Under the pieces are notes generated by a model. It was not told the DNA's origin, did no database searches, and saw only the letters and a program-made list of their open reading frames with translations. Shown one piece after another: positions 47,420-59,960 of a stretch of 64,000 nucleotides of DNA. This DNA is from Epiperipatus broadwayi (taxonomy: Eukaryota > Onychophora > Udeonychophora > Euonychophora > Peripatidae): positions 10,288,154 to 10,352,153 of the forward strand of contig JAQFVV010012395.1 in NCBI GenBank assembly GCA_028023455.1, in the 5' to 3' direction. How positions within the stretch are numbered: the stretch's first letter is position 1; every line of letters begins with the position of its first letter. Position numbers and translations under genes: made by a program.

Positions 47420-47956
47420 CCTTTGTCATATCAACATATATGTCTCTCTATCTGTCCTTTTTTTAATCTCATCTTTGTGACTCTATCTATCCACTTTTAT
47501 CTTATCTACCTATTTTATATCTACCACCTATTCATCTATATATCCATCATACCAACTTTATAATCTTTTAGCTATTTTTTATTTATATATCTATCTTACA
47601 ATCTATTTGTGTGTATACCTACCAACCTATCTACTTAATTACTATTTTATATAACTATTCATCTCTATAACTCGTTCTTAGCCTATCAACTACATATACA
47701 TCCAATCTATCTAATTACAAATTTATCAATTATTATTATTTCTTCTTCCATCTATCTATTTTTTTCATTTATCTAATCTTTTATTTATGCATGTATCTAT
47801 TTACCTCTCCATCTTTTAATTAATCCATTTATCAGCCCACCTAATTATGGATCTATGCCCACTTATTTATGGATCTATTTATTCATATCTTTATTCACTT
47901 AACTCTTATTGAACTTATCTATTTCCTAATGTATCCATCTATAATCTTCTATCTTG
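47420..47956 (+). repeat. Degenerate TCTA/ATCT tetranucleotide tract
   Basis: Imperfect repeats of TATC, CTAT and ATCT dominate more than 500 bp; the tract continues in shorter form at 48250-48370 beyond an inserted palindrome. A clean ATAGATAGATAGATA run stands at 48600. It directly follows the 3' end of an RTE-like LINE, a common place for such a tail-derived microsatellite. Confidence 0.6.
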
Positions 47957-48213
47957 TAATACTAAATTGTCCAAGCACTTTACCACTGTTACACAATGCT
48001 TTATTTACCACCCTTTCTTACAGTTTCGATTGCCCCAGCAATCTTCTTCAGAACTTTATATCTCCTAATCTCAATTTGATTGTAACTGTTGAGAATAGGA
48101 GATATAAAATTCTGAAGAAGTTTGCTGGGGCAATCGAAACTGTAAATTGTAAGAAAAGGTGGTAAATAAAGCATTGTGTAACAGTGGTAAAGTGCTTACA
48201 TAATTTAGTATTA
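47957..48213. mobile_element. Palindromic MITE C inserted in the tetranucleotide tract
   Basis: Left end TAATACTAAATTGTCCAAGC and right end GCTTACATAATTTAGTATTA are near reverse complements. The arms continue through AGCACTTTACCACTGTTACA, GTTTCGATTGCCCCAGCAA and TTTATATCTCCTA to a centre near 48085. Each arm is about 125 bp. It splits the TCTA-rich tract, so it inserted later. Confidence 0.7.
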
Positions 48214-48685
48214 CATGGTATATATTTGGCAATGCAATAAGAAAGAGTAGTTATTATTAATCTTCTATCTTACTGAATACATCTCTATCCATTTCTATAT
48301 TTGTTAATACTTTTTTCTTAACCTTTCTATTCATCTCTATAATCTTTTATATATTTATTTACATATCTATTTTGTTGTGGTGAATTTTATACTGTATTTC
48401 TTTTTGTTATAATAATCTCACACAATCAACCTGTGTCCATGTATACACTCTTCATTGCTATTAAGCTATGGGCCCTGATAAACATTAAGCTCTTTATATA
48501 TCTCAAATGTCTAACAATGATGCCTATCATGTGTTCATTTATGACATACTCTGCTATCATATGATTTATATGCTCTTTATTATATCTGTTGAGTATTCAG
48601 ATAGATAGATAGATAAATAAAAATAAAATTTAATTTATTCTATCATCTTAAATATTAATTTATTGTTATTCTTTGTTTGATTTAG

Positions 48686-48806
48686 AATTAACTGGTGGTT
48701 TCCAGCACTGCCATTCAGTGTAGCAATTTTTCTTTATGATGAGTGTCGGCGATTTATTTTGAGAAGAAATCCTGGAGGTTTTATGGAAAGAGAGACTTAT
48801 TATTAA
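48686..48806 (+). CDS. ATP1A: Na+/K+-ATPase alpha subunit, last coding exon (M10 and C-terminus)
   Basis: After completing the lysine codon it encodes [19 protein letters not shown], then [20 protein letters not shown] and a TAA stop. The hydrophobic stretch is helix M10. The arginine-rich segment and terminal tyrosines are conserved; the C-terminal YY packs between helices and influences affinity at the third sodium site in characterised pumps. The acceptor TTTAG ends at 48685. All five exons together give 207 residues, against about 1000 for the whole protein. Confidence 0.97.
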
Positions 48807-48868
48807 TTAATAATGGTTTAGCACTAGATGACAGACTTTATCAGAGAGATCCAAATGTTTGAAATAAA
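48807..48868 (+). terminator. ATP1A: Possible short 3' UTR with AATAAA polyadenylation signal
   Basis: AATAAA occurs at 48863-48868, 57 bases after the stop codon. Longer 3' UTRs are possible, since another AATAAA-type signal stands near 49491. Without transcript data the true end cannot be fixed. Confidence 0.4.
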
Positions 48869-51800
48869 ATGTAAATCTAAGATGCAAAGTCTACAAGCAT
48901 TAGAGTTTGTATTTATAGTCCGGATTTGTTTTTCCAAAACTCTTTCCCTATCATGTCTTTGTCATGTGATCCTGATTCCAAAATGTTTGCTTCTTGTTTG
49001 ATATTATTTTTGTACTTTTAGCAAAAAAAGAGAATGGAGAAATATTTTGTTCTTTCTAACTATTTATAATATTGTTCTGAATTTATTTTTTTATACAAAA
49101 TCATAGGTAATTTTATTTTTGACGTTAACTCGAATCATGAGTTGTAGATAACCAACCAACCATTGGTGGATTTTGTTTAGGTTAAAAAAACAATCCATTT
49201 AGAATACTGGAAATTAGTACCTCACTATCACAGAAAAACAAAAAATTAATGAGAGTAATCCTGAAAGTTTGCATGAAAAACAAACTAATACACATAGATA
49301 AAGAAAAAATTACAGCTCCATCTATTATCTAATTTTAAAATCTGATTAAAATAGTCATTGTTTCAATGTGTAAATTTGTTACTTCAGAAAGAATGCCTAC
49401 ATGGAATGATAAATAATTTACAGGAAAGTAGATTTTTTGACTCCAATGAATTTCTTTGCAAAAGGCAATTGTTATCATGGAAGATATATAAATAAAAGGA
49501 ATACTATCAGAAACAGCAGTTTTTAATTAGTGTCAAATAACTATCTGTAGCATGCAATTTCAAATACTTTAATAGATTTTTATATATAAAACTAATAAAA
49601 TGTCTCTTATGATACACCCTTTAGATTTGATCACATAAGATTTCACAATACCATCAGTAATTTCTGTTTATTTTTACTAATTATTTTTTATTGAATGCCT
49701 ACTGGATTTTTTTAAAGCTTTAAATTGCATTTGCAAAATAATCTTTGGCTTGGTGGAGAAGGAAGTAATGTGAACATATGCTTAAACTTAAATTAAATAA
49801 TGTCTAAGAAAATTCTAAATCTCTTTTTATATCAAACAATGTATATGAAATTCACAGTGAACAAAAATTTTATGCTGATCTAAATAATGATTAGATATAT
49901 TGTACCAAAAATGAGGTTGATAATAGGAAGTAAATATATAAGTTTAGTTGTGTTGGTGGTGCACTTAATTTTGAATATGATCATTCATAATATAATAACA
50001 GTATTGTTTTTATTAATTAGATATGTAGCAAACCCATCGCAAATATATGTATAAGATATTTGTACTGCACAAAATATGTACGACATTATTAATCAAACAG
50101 TACTTTAAACTAATGCACTAGCCATTACTCAGGTTCTTAGAAGAATATCTATTTCTATTTGATTAGTCTAAAGAAGGTACCATGCCTGCTTACCCTACAT
50201 ATCCCTTTGTATTTAAAGTCCAGAACTGACTTAAGTAGAATAAATACTCACATAATATAATGTTGAATAAATCAACAATCAGCAGAAATCCATAAAAATA
50301 CTTATAAACACAAAATGGTATATTAAAAAAATCATAAAATGTAATTATTTAAATAAATATATGTGCATTATTTATATTTTACATTAAAATAACAAATTCT
50401 GATTGAGATGTTCACACATGATCAAATTTACATGAAATTTTTGTTTATAATAATCTTCCCTCCTTTGTCATTAAGTAATTGAAAACAAAAGGATTTCCTT
50501 TTTTAAATAATTCTATTTGGATACAAATGTTGATTTTTTTTTTTTTTATATGTGTGTGTTAGATTATAATTAGGAAATTCTCAAATAACACTTAATAAAA
50601 TATCAATATGCATTTATATATAGTAAGTGCAAGTCTTTACTTAATAAGCAAAAATAAAAGAAAATATTACAAAGTATAATATGATAACTAGAAATTAAAA
50701 TATTCTTTTATTTAAATAATATAATGGCAGATTTAAATGAACTTAAAAATATTGTGGTGGCAAATTTACCTTAATAGATTAGAACATATTCTTTTCATGA
50801 AGTCAGGTAACAGCTAATCATTTAATATTGTTCAGTAAATGTGATCTTTCTAGTTGACTAGAGAATAAAACAAAGCAAAATACTACCGAAATCATTCAGC
50901 AACTGGTAATCTTGGTGAGTAGTGTTATCTCATGGTTCTTCTATGAAGAACTGTAAGAGATCTTTATATTGGATTGTTTCAATACATTTTACCTAGTTAC
51001 CTCTGATTATTGTATTATAATACCTATAAAGTTTCTTAATATTATAAAACTCTGGACCTCATTGTTTGATATTCATTTTTTCCAACCATTTAACAACACA
51101 ATTTTTCTCAGAAATGATGTGTGATAAAAAGAAAAATGTATTGAAAATATCTATGAATTCAAATTGGATTGTGTTTATTTCAAGAGATTGAAGACTTTAG
51201 GAAATGATATTAGAACAAACTGAGAAAAGTTGAGAAATGATTTTCAAGAAAGAGAACAAATAACCTGTTAATTGTGAGAACAGTTTGAAAAGTAGTTATG
51301 AATTTGGAAAAAAAATTCAGATCAAGTTATGGTGATTTCAGCCTTTAAAAGTTAGTCATTGGTATAGATACTACCTGAAGACTTTGATCAAGTTTTTACT
51401 TTTTTTAAAAGAATAATTTATAATTCTCTTAACAAAAATTTAATACTTTCCTCTTTGCAGGTAATAGAGTTAACCATTGGTTGACTCAGCCATTGAGTAT
51501 ATGTCATCATCATATTTTGTTCTTTATGGCTTACTCTTTTTTGGTTGACTATGGTTTCCTGCGATTTATCTTTCAGGTGATTGATTTGCTAAATAATATT
51601 GAATAACTAGCAGGTTAATTAGCTAATTATTTAAAAAAAAATCAGATCCTATTTGAAATTTTTTTGAATATTTAAAAATAAACTTCCATCTGAATTTAAA
51701 GCCCAACTTATTGTTACAGCAAATATAATAAACTTCTACTTGTAGATTCCACATTTAAATCAATCTTCTTTAATTTTTATTGCCATTTCTTATGTGAAAG

Positions 51801-54800
51801 ATAAATAAAAATTCTTTATGTTTAATGAGAAAATCATTCTCTATCTTAACAAAATTTTAACTACTTTAGTTTTATAAAATTTATAACAACTTTATTTTTT
51901 AAATTAATTGTATAGTAATCAAAATGAATATTATGGAAATGATTTTTTTTGCATATTAAATTTTAAGACAAAATATAAAATTAAAAAAATATATTTTAAT
52001 AGAATTAAATAAAATTAGCAACAGAAGCTGCAAAATTGAATCCAGTAAGCATTTCTAAAAAGAAATATTTCAAATATAGCATATGTATATACAATAATTT
52101 ATTTAGTATATATATAAAGGGAAAGTCTAATAGGTTATAAATAGTTATTAAAAAGTAAAAATGAGTACACACCTAAAAAATACATTTATTACTCAACTTG
52201 ATTACAATTGACTGATCTTTTTTGTCATCTCAACACTCAGTCATTTTTAACCAATCACATTCAGCTATGAAATTTTTGACACAACAGGCATTTCTTACCA
52301 TAAACAGGAAAAATTTCTTTAAGAACACAGTTCATAGTGATAAGTGTTTATACTTTTCTTTAACGAGTTATAATATGGGCTAAGTGTGCTGAGACGCATC
52401 GAAACTGCTCGGCCATTGTTTCATTACTTTTATCAACTTCTCTATTGCTGCGTTTCAGAGCACTCAACTGTTTACAGAAAGTTACTTTATCCACAAAAAT
52501 AGAACTTTGCTCTTCATTTGTATATTCTTAAAATGATTATTTAGGCTACTGAAACCAGACATTGAACACATGTCTATTATTTAGACTTGATCACCGTGGC
52601 CTATACTGCTATTTAGTGATACATATAATAAGCATTTTATTTCTGATGCAGCTGTTTTACTTTCATTTGTAACCTATTTATTGACTCTCTCATGTATATA
52701 TTTACTTTAAGTTGTTGCATTTATCCTTCATATGAAATTGTACATTCATTTTACAGTTTATTTTCAAACACAGTAAGCACAGTCTTAAATGTTTTAAAGA
52801 AGATTTTTTAATTTAAAGATTATTTATTTGTTTTTAATAATTTTTTATTAATTATTTAAGTTTATAAATTGTTTAAAACTATACTGATTAAATATTTTAC
52901 CATGAGATCCATTTGTGTTATAAAATTGATAATTTTATCAATTTATCTACTATAAACATTTTCATTATAACAGTAAGAAAAAAAAAAATTATTTTATGAT
53001 TTCTGTAAATATAAATAATTATTTAAGATAAATGTCAACTCAGTCAAAAAAAATTATTATTTTTCACTTGCAGTCAATTATATTAAGCGCTAGTTTAGTC
53101 AGTGGCCACTAGATAACAGCATCGTCAGATTTATTAGCCAGAATATGACTTAAATGGTAGCTGGAATGGATAATCAAAAATAATTTATCAATACTTAAAG
53201 ATGTCTTGGTTTTTCTACCTAGTATTCATTGACCAAACAAATGCTTACATAATTGACTGAAAATGGAAATTACCATTATACCTTGATAATAATTTTGAAA
53301 AAAAAAAAAAGTTTTATTACCAAAAAAAATGTAAGTAAGTTGATTAATTTTATTCAACATAAGGGTTAAAAAAAATAAAAGTTATATAACACCAAATTGT
53401 ATGAATGAATTTGTATGTTTTATTTTAAAATCATACACAACCATTGTTTTTATGAATATATATATATATATGTATAATAATCACAAAATGGTAGTGATTT
53501 ATTTTTGAGGAAAAGACTATGTCACATGATAAGAAAGTGTATTCTCAAGTAGAACACTTCATCCACTGAATTCCTACAGTGATTTCATTTTGCAGACTGT
53601 TTCTGATTTGTTATGAAATTAGGAGGTAGTTTTGAAGAGTTTAGCTCAAAGATAATCATGACTGGCTGATAATCATTAGATCCATACATCAGATAATGAA
53701 AAAAAGAAATCCCAATCCAATAAATAGTGCTTAAACATGGCTTCATCTTTAAAAAAATAATTTTTGATTACTTAGATGAAGATTTAAGAACATATTATGA
53801 AGCTAAGCTTTTTTATTCATGGTAACTTGTTTCTATTTTCTTAAAAAATCCTAATTTTAATATCTAATGACCAAGGATTAAACTTGAATAGTACAAATAT
53901 AACAACTTTAGTTAACAAAAGGAAAACTCTAACATGCCGATATATTTTTCACCATAAATATACTTATTATATAGTTTTACATGTAAAAGCATATTGGCAT
54001 TTTTATTTTTTCTATCATAATGAAAATTTTCTAATTTATTTTAAAAAATCTACAGAACAATTTTTTTTTATAAAAAAAAAAGCTGTTTGGGCTAGCATAT
54101 TGCTAAAGTCTCAAAAAATTTTGTTTTCAATTCATTGTAAAGCTTTAAATTCAAGAATAAAAAAGTATTATTTCTATATAAGTAGAAACAATTCTGTTTA
54201 AGAATTAAATAATTATAGTCACTAGATGGCAGTGCAAACCTTCCTATAAATAATTACTGCCTAATTTATCATACTTTGGCAGAAAGCACTGCTTTGCATT
54301 GTACTTAAGAGCTATCTTCATATTCTTCGTCTATTGCCTAAAAAATTTAAATCCCTTGATATTTTTAATACAAGACAATTTCTGGAATAGCTGTGTAATG
54401 AGACTCAAAAAATATCTATACTTCAAAAATAAAAACAGACGTCTCTGATATTTTAGTAAGAATATACTTAACAAAACATCCCATTACTGAAACATATAAT
54501 CTAAAACATGAAAAAGATGATTCCCAAGATGCATATTTTATGCTGCTGAAACAGCATTCATCAGTTGGTCCCAATCACAATGTCTTACACATATCTTCAT
54601 TATTTGTTCAGTAAATATATAAATAGCAAATTATTATAGTTTAATTTATAGGTTTCAAATTTTCTGCTTTACAACTTTGATAAAAACACTTTAGGGAAAT
54701 GTATTAATAACTTTGACTAATCATTTATTAACCAGTATCCATAACCCAAATATATACTTGAAGTCTCAATACATAATATATCTGCAGTATATAAAGGTAT

Positions 54801-56100
54801 TACCACCTGAATTCCTTCCCTATGTTAACAGTTTTGGTAACTTTCACTACACCATTCTCATGACTGGTTTCCATCGACTTTTAACACATTGTGGAGGATG
54901 TACAATCATAATTTGAATCATAGAAAAAGAAAATAGTACAAATAAAAGACATGGATTGGAGATAAATTCTTTTTTAGAGAAAAAATTTATATTTGTTAAT
55001 TTTCCTTAATATTTTTGTCTTATTATTGCTGTGAATGGGTTAGTGCAATAGTGGACTGGCAGACTATGGGGCTCAATATCCATGGATCACAGCTCCAACT
55101 CTGACATTTCTGGTACTTGAATGTATCAATTCCTGGACTATTTTTGCTATTTTTTTTTATGAGTATATGTATATTCTAACTTAAATCCACTATAGTGGGA
55201 ACTTCGTTTGAATTTTATAACTATCAGATTTTTACAAAGTATACTAAAAGCATTGTGTGTATCAGAGGGCTATAAATATCTGGATTTCATCCAGCACTTC
55301 CAAAAAGCTGAAATAAGGATTGTGAAGCCATTCTATAAAAGACAAATATTTTTTGTTGCCACTTTTTACTTATTGATAAATTCTAGTTTTAGATTGACCT
55401 CATTTTAATTCTTATAACCGCATAATTTCAATTTTACTTTTTTTAAAATAAACCAATGAAACCAATTATGTATACAATATTTCAATCTTTTTATTTAACA
55501 CTTGTATAGTGAACCATGATATTGTTTGCCCATATATATATATATAATGGGTTGAGTTATTGATTTATAATTACTTAATTAGAAAGAACTGCTGCAGGCC
55601 AAGAGTTAAAGAAAAATATCTAATAGCACATCTTGCATATCAATAATTCAAAATATTTTTACTACCTAAAAGTTAAAATCCTCTTTTTGAATGTTCAACC
55701 AAGAAGTTAGGACCAAAAAATTATATAGTAAAAAAAAAAATAGAATTATTAAATTCCAAATTTTTTTTTGCAGATCCTGTAAAAAATGTAAATGAATTTA
55801 ATATATATATAGATGCTACTAGAATCTTATAAACATTCATAATGTCTCATGGTTGTTGCACTCACCTGTTTTACAAATGGAATTTGACAATCACTGACTT
55901 ATATACATAAGAACAAACTCAAACTATGAATTCAATGGTTATAAACCTATGGCACAGTAGCAGAATTGAAGGAATTAATAAAGCTATTTGGGTAACTATC
56001 TCATGGTTGGAATCTCTTTGGATTACTTTGTGATATTTTGTTAAAAGTTAACTAATAAAAATTTCATACGCTAAATAAATAATTGCAATATATTGGATTA
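48869..56100. other. Gene-poor 3' flanking sequence
   Basis: AT-rich sequence with poly-A/T runs and TA microsatellites (53456-53472, 55533-55547). Reading frames are short and lack family features. The stretch at 51461-51582 has splice-site-like borders and is discussed as a finding. Some of this may be 3' UTR of the pump gene if polyadenylation is distal. Confidence 0.5.
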
Positions 56101-56235
56101 TAAAAGACCTAGAAAGAGACTACATGTGAGATGGATGGATGAAACAAGGAAGTATGCAGGTATGATGTGGAGAAGAAGGATTAGAGATCAGAGGATTGAA
56201 TTTGGAGAGACCATCCTAAAATGGATCGATAATGA
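56100..56235 (+). pseudogene. RTE-like LINE 3' fragment
   Basis: The + strand encodes the RPRKRLHVRWMDETRKYAG-type C-terminal segment of RTE-like elements. It is followed by the same GGAGAGACCATCCT...GGATCGATAATGA 3' end seen at 47330 and, inverted, at 59100. It then passes into AT-rich sequence with a TA run at 56286. Confidence 0.7.
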
Positions 56236-56513
56236 CGATACATAGACATAATTACAAACAACTTATATTCATATAAATAAAGCAATATATATATATATAT
56301 ATGCCTTACATTATATTCTTTTTAAATTTTACAAATATATATCCATACTTAATAATCTAACCAAGATATACATAGTTGTTAACTTCTAATTTATTATTAT
56401 CAATATTTATTTTTTACTTCTATCAAAAAAATATTGAACATTATTTTAGTTTTTTCAATATTTATCTTAGATCCTATATGAAAATTTGTTTATAAACTTC
56501 TCATAAATTATAT

Positions 56514-56638
56514 AATATCAATAATTATGCTCTATCAACCGCACACAGCTATGATTATGAAGCCATAGAGCTTTGAAAGCGCTAAGCTTTAAATAAATTT
56601 AGTAAAATAACTTTTTTAAGCGCATAATTATTGATATT
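56514..56638. mobile_element. Small TIR element (125 bp)
   Basis: A perfect 17-bp inverted pair, AATATCAATAATTATGC at the left and GCATAATTATTGATATT at the right, encloses about 90 bp without coding content. It separates two RTE-derived fragments, so it may have inserted into one older LINE copy. Confidence 0.55.
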
Positions 56639-56795
56639 ATTTTTATCTGATAACTTTTTAGATGGAAGCAAAAAAATAGGATTAAAGATAAATACTATAA
56701 TATGAATTAAAAGATATAATTGCAAATACTTTCATTTGATTCTTATTGCAGGTGAAAATATAATGGAAGAAGTAAATCATAGAATTAAACTTGAA
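56639..56795 (+). pseudogene. RTE-like LINE internal fragment
   Basis: Readable pieces DGSKKIGLKINTI and GENIMEEVNHRIKLE match the region between RT motif C and the thumb of the RTE copy at 46680-46880. The fragment ends abruptly at KLE, where an unrelated LINE begins. Confidence 0.6.
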
Positions 56796-58937
56796 GTCTT
56801 TTTCTTCAGAAATAAAATATATATTGAGTGTCATCAATAAGCTGGTCACAGAGTATAGGTCAGCTGGGGGACTGTACCCGGTTTCACTAGTACCCTTTCT
56901 AAAAAAACATGGTTCTCCCTCTGAGCTCTCTGGTTTTTGGCCAATTTCTATGATGCCTCTGATCGTAAAAATTATTTGAGTCACTTCTTAAGGACCGCAT
57001 TCAAAATGCAATTTATCAAAAAATTTATCTGCTGCCCAGTTTGCAAGAAAAGGGCTGTCTACAACCAATGCTGTTGTGCTAGAGCATGTGAGGGGTCAGG
57101 CTGAGCACTGTCCAACTAGACATCAGGGTAGCATTTGACTTAGTGAGAATTGGTCTGCTCATTGGGGTACTTAGGTGTTATATGGTCTCTGAGGCCCATC
57201 TTTCCATAATTGGAAAAATTTTAGTAATAGAGATTCTGGTCACTTTGGATGGAAGGATGACCCTGGGTTTCGTCCAGATCTCTATCCTGTACGGTTCCCT
57301 GCTTAGCACTTTTGTTTACAGCATTCATCAACTTGCTACACATCAGACTTGAGAGGGACCTGCCGGGTATTCATATTCAAAACCTAAGAAGAGTGGACAA
57401 ATGTCTTGCCTATGTCAATGACATCGTGGTGTTTCTTCCATCAGAAAAATATATTACTGGTCTTGAGAAGATTATGGACTGGCATTCTGAGAACTATGGG
57501 CTCAGCTTTAATCAGGAAAAATCTGCAGCATGGCAGTTATTGACTGGTAAGATTTCATCTAGTTTTTGACCATGCTGTATAATCTTTTTGGTTTTCCCCT
57601 TATGCTTTCTGCAACAAATATGAGAATTCAGATTCAAAGAAAATTGCTTGAGGCAGTCAAGAGCATAGTTGATTCAATTTCAGGGATTAACCTATCATTA
57701 GTGGGAAAGGTGGCATTACTTAATATGCTCGCCTTTCCAAAGATAAATTATTTTATGCCAGTAATAGTGCCAATTAAATGTTTCCAAGCAAAGGTTAATT
57801 CTCTTTACTGCTTTGGAAGAAAAAAGTTGTCACCATAAGCCATAGAAAAATGTGTTAACCCAGAAGGTTGATAATCTTGCCCTTCACTCTATTTAAACAT
57901 TTCTATATCAGAGCCCATAATCTTTTGGTTGGGCTGAAAGAGTGGTTTACATCAGCTGTTTTTCATTCTTTAATTCTCCCCACTGACTTGCAACAGCCTA
58001 TGGACAGGCCCTCATCTGTAAAACCACTGGCTTGACTGGAGAGGCTAGTTGGATTGGTTAAGGCGGTGGGAATTGCTGTTGGCTAAATTGAAATATTGGG
58101 ATGTATATCAATTGCTTAACTCGACCACAGCTCATGGCTTCTTGAGCATTTCAAATGATCTGTTAATCAGGAAATTTTGGATGCTAGAGCAATTTCTAAA
58201 TTTGACTGCACTCCCCACCAGTGAACTAAATCCAGTTTGCCAAATATGCAGTTGAGAGAATGAATCAATGCATTTCTTCTTCGGTTGAGTGATATTAAAT
58301 AAATGCAGAGTAATACTCAATGATTGGATGACATTCTATAAACAAAGGATTTTTTAACCTGAATGAATGCATGAAAACTGGCATCTTTGGAATAATTAGA
58401 CTGTCAATCATGAACTAATATAGTCTGTACAATGAGATGCTATCTGATATTTGGGAAGAGTAATGGTAATTTACATAAAGAACTATTGTGTAAGATCAAG
58501 GCTGTCAGAAAGAGGGATCATATGATTTCACTGGAAAAAAGTCTACAATACTTTGTAGCTTGTGATGTTGCCAGGATAGTTTTTGCATCAGCTGGGGGAT
58601 TTCCTTAATGATTGGTCCAAAAGTCACTCTACATAAGCCACTAAGGTAGCTCTAGCCATGTTTAGGTATGCCCACTTTGGGCAATTAAGTCAAAGGATCA
58701 GCTCTCCTATAATGGTTGTAAGGCTGAGGAATGTGTTTTGTTTCCCTGCCCATATTTTATTAAGTAAAGATACTGAACTCTCAATTTTAAGAAGGCTGTT
58801 GAAAAGAGTGTATATTGCTCAAACTGTCCGAACGCTCATCATGATGCAAGATAATTTAGTTGTTTTTCCATTTGAAATTGCTTTACTATCTTTTCTTTGT
58901 ATTTATAGTCAATAAATTTACTTTAAAAAAAAAAATT
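56796..58937 (+). pseudogene. Decayed LINE of a second type with poly-A tail
   Basis: RT pieces in order: PVSLVPFLKKHGSPSELSGF then WPISMMPLIVKII (about 56877-56979), a motif B region near 57260, motif C as RVDKCLAYVNDIVVFL near 57390 (YVND instead of YADD), then DWHSENYGLSFNQEKSA. A C-terminal WLRRWELLLAKLKYWD stretch lies near 58055. The piece ends in A11 at 58925-58937 after an AATAAA-like GTCAATAAATTTAC. GC content is visibly higher than in the surroundings. Stops, frameshifts and the lost active-site aspartate show it is inactive. An L1/Tx1-like relationship is my guess only. Confidence 0.72.
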
Positions 58938-58993
58938 AAAATATAAAAGAGAGAATTTTAATAATTTAATTTTATTTTTTTAAAATTATATTA

Positions 58994-59551
58994 CTATATG
59001 CATATCAAGTGAAAAAAATTGTTGCAATATGTTACATTTAGAAAAGCTATTGGTTTTAAAATGTCATCTAGTTTTCTTTTCAAAAATAATTCATCATCAA
59101 CCATTATCAATCCACTGCAGGATGAAGGTCTCTCCAAGTTCAATCCATCTTTAGCTTCTCTTCTCCACATCACCCCTACACACTTTCTTATTTCATCCAC
59201 CCATCTGACATGTGGTCTCTTTCTGGGTCTTTTACAATCTCTTGAAATCCAGTTTAAAATTTCAATTGTTCCATCTGTTATCATCTCTTCTAACAATATG
59301 TCCAGCCCAACTCCACTTCAGTCTTTTTTTTCAATGAGGTCAGGAACACCTATTTGTTCTCTTACCTATACATTGCATTTTCGCTCCCTTATTATTATTC
59401 CCAGCATGCATCTCTCCATACTTCTTTGAGTGGTCTGAAGTCTCTGTATTGCTCTTCTATTAAGTGTCCAAGTCTCAAATCCATAAGTAAGAACTGGCAA
59501 AACACATTTATTAAAAACCTTCCTTTTCAAGTTATTTCTACCAACTTTCAA
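58994..59551 (-). pseudogene. RTE-like LINE 3' part, minus strand
   Basis: Minus-strand reading: KRKVFNKCVLPVLTYGFETW (59530 downwards), RRAIQRLQTTQRSMERCMLG, and then ISRDCKRPRKRPHVRWVDEI and RKCVGVMWRREAKDG near 59150. These are the RTE-type C-terminal blocks, better preserved than in the copy at 47 kb. A frameshift separates the two frames near 59350. On its upstream side it is cut off exactly at the palindromic MITE at 59550. Confidence 0.8.
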
Positions 59552-59960
59552 TATATATAAATGAATGTACCAAACTTTTTTTTTAATCTTGTTTTTTATA
59601 TGACTATTATAAAAATATAACTACACTCCAATGTTTTGACTATTTTATAATATAGTCTTTTTCCAGGACAACTGAAAATACAAATATATAATAATAAATA
59701 CAACATATTCCAAACAAAAATGTAAAAAAAAAAAGATGAGTTTTTAAGATTATTTGTAATAGAAAGAATTTGAGATAAAAAATATTTTTTAATTTTTGGA
59801 TTATGTGATATTGATTATTATATATTTGTATTTTTCAGTTGTCCTTGAAAAAAGACTATATTATAAAACAGCCAAAACATTGGGCTGTAGTTATAATTTT
59901 ATAAGTCATATAAAAAACAAGATTTAAAAAGAAGTTTGGTGTACTCATTTATATATATTA
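59550..59960. mobile_element. Palindromic MITE D (about 410 bp)
   Basis: Left AATATATATAAATGAATGTA and right TACTCATTTATATATATT are inverted. Inner blocks match as well: TGTTTTTTATATGACTATTA / ATAAGTCATATAAAAAACA, AATATAGTCTTTTTCCAGGA / TCCTTGAAAAAAGACTATAT, and CAACTGAAAATACAAATATA / TATATTTGTATTTTTCAGTTG. The centre is near 59755. It abuts the RTE fragment, probably by insertion. Confidence 0.68.

Larger units (their letters stand above)
39011..48685 (+). other. ATP1A: Intron with MITEs, an RTE LINE and a TCTA-rich tract
   Basis: The donor is GTGAGT and the acceptor TTTAG ends at 48685. Elements inside are listed separately. From 39011 to 41300 the + strand is pyrimidine-rich with long T and TTC tracts but no recognisable gene. 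I also see nothing in 41760-43860 and 45220-45620. Confidence 0.8.

Noticed and set aside
47869-48165. 98-codon frame
   Set aside because: It runs through a tetranucleotide tract and one arm of a palindromic MITE.
55035-55115. tRNA-like A box (TTAGTGCAATAGTGG) with a weak B-box candidate
   Set aside because: The B-box candidate AGCTCCAACTC departs too far from consensus and no arms pair.
54713-55408. Frames of 66-67 codons
   Set aside because: No splice sites, family signature or neighbouring exon supports them.
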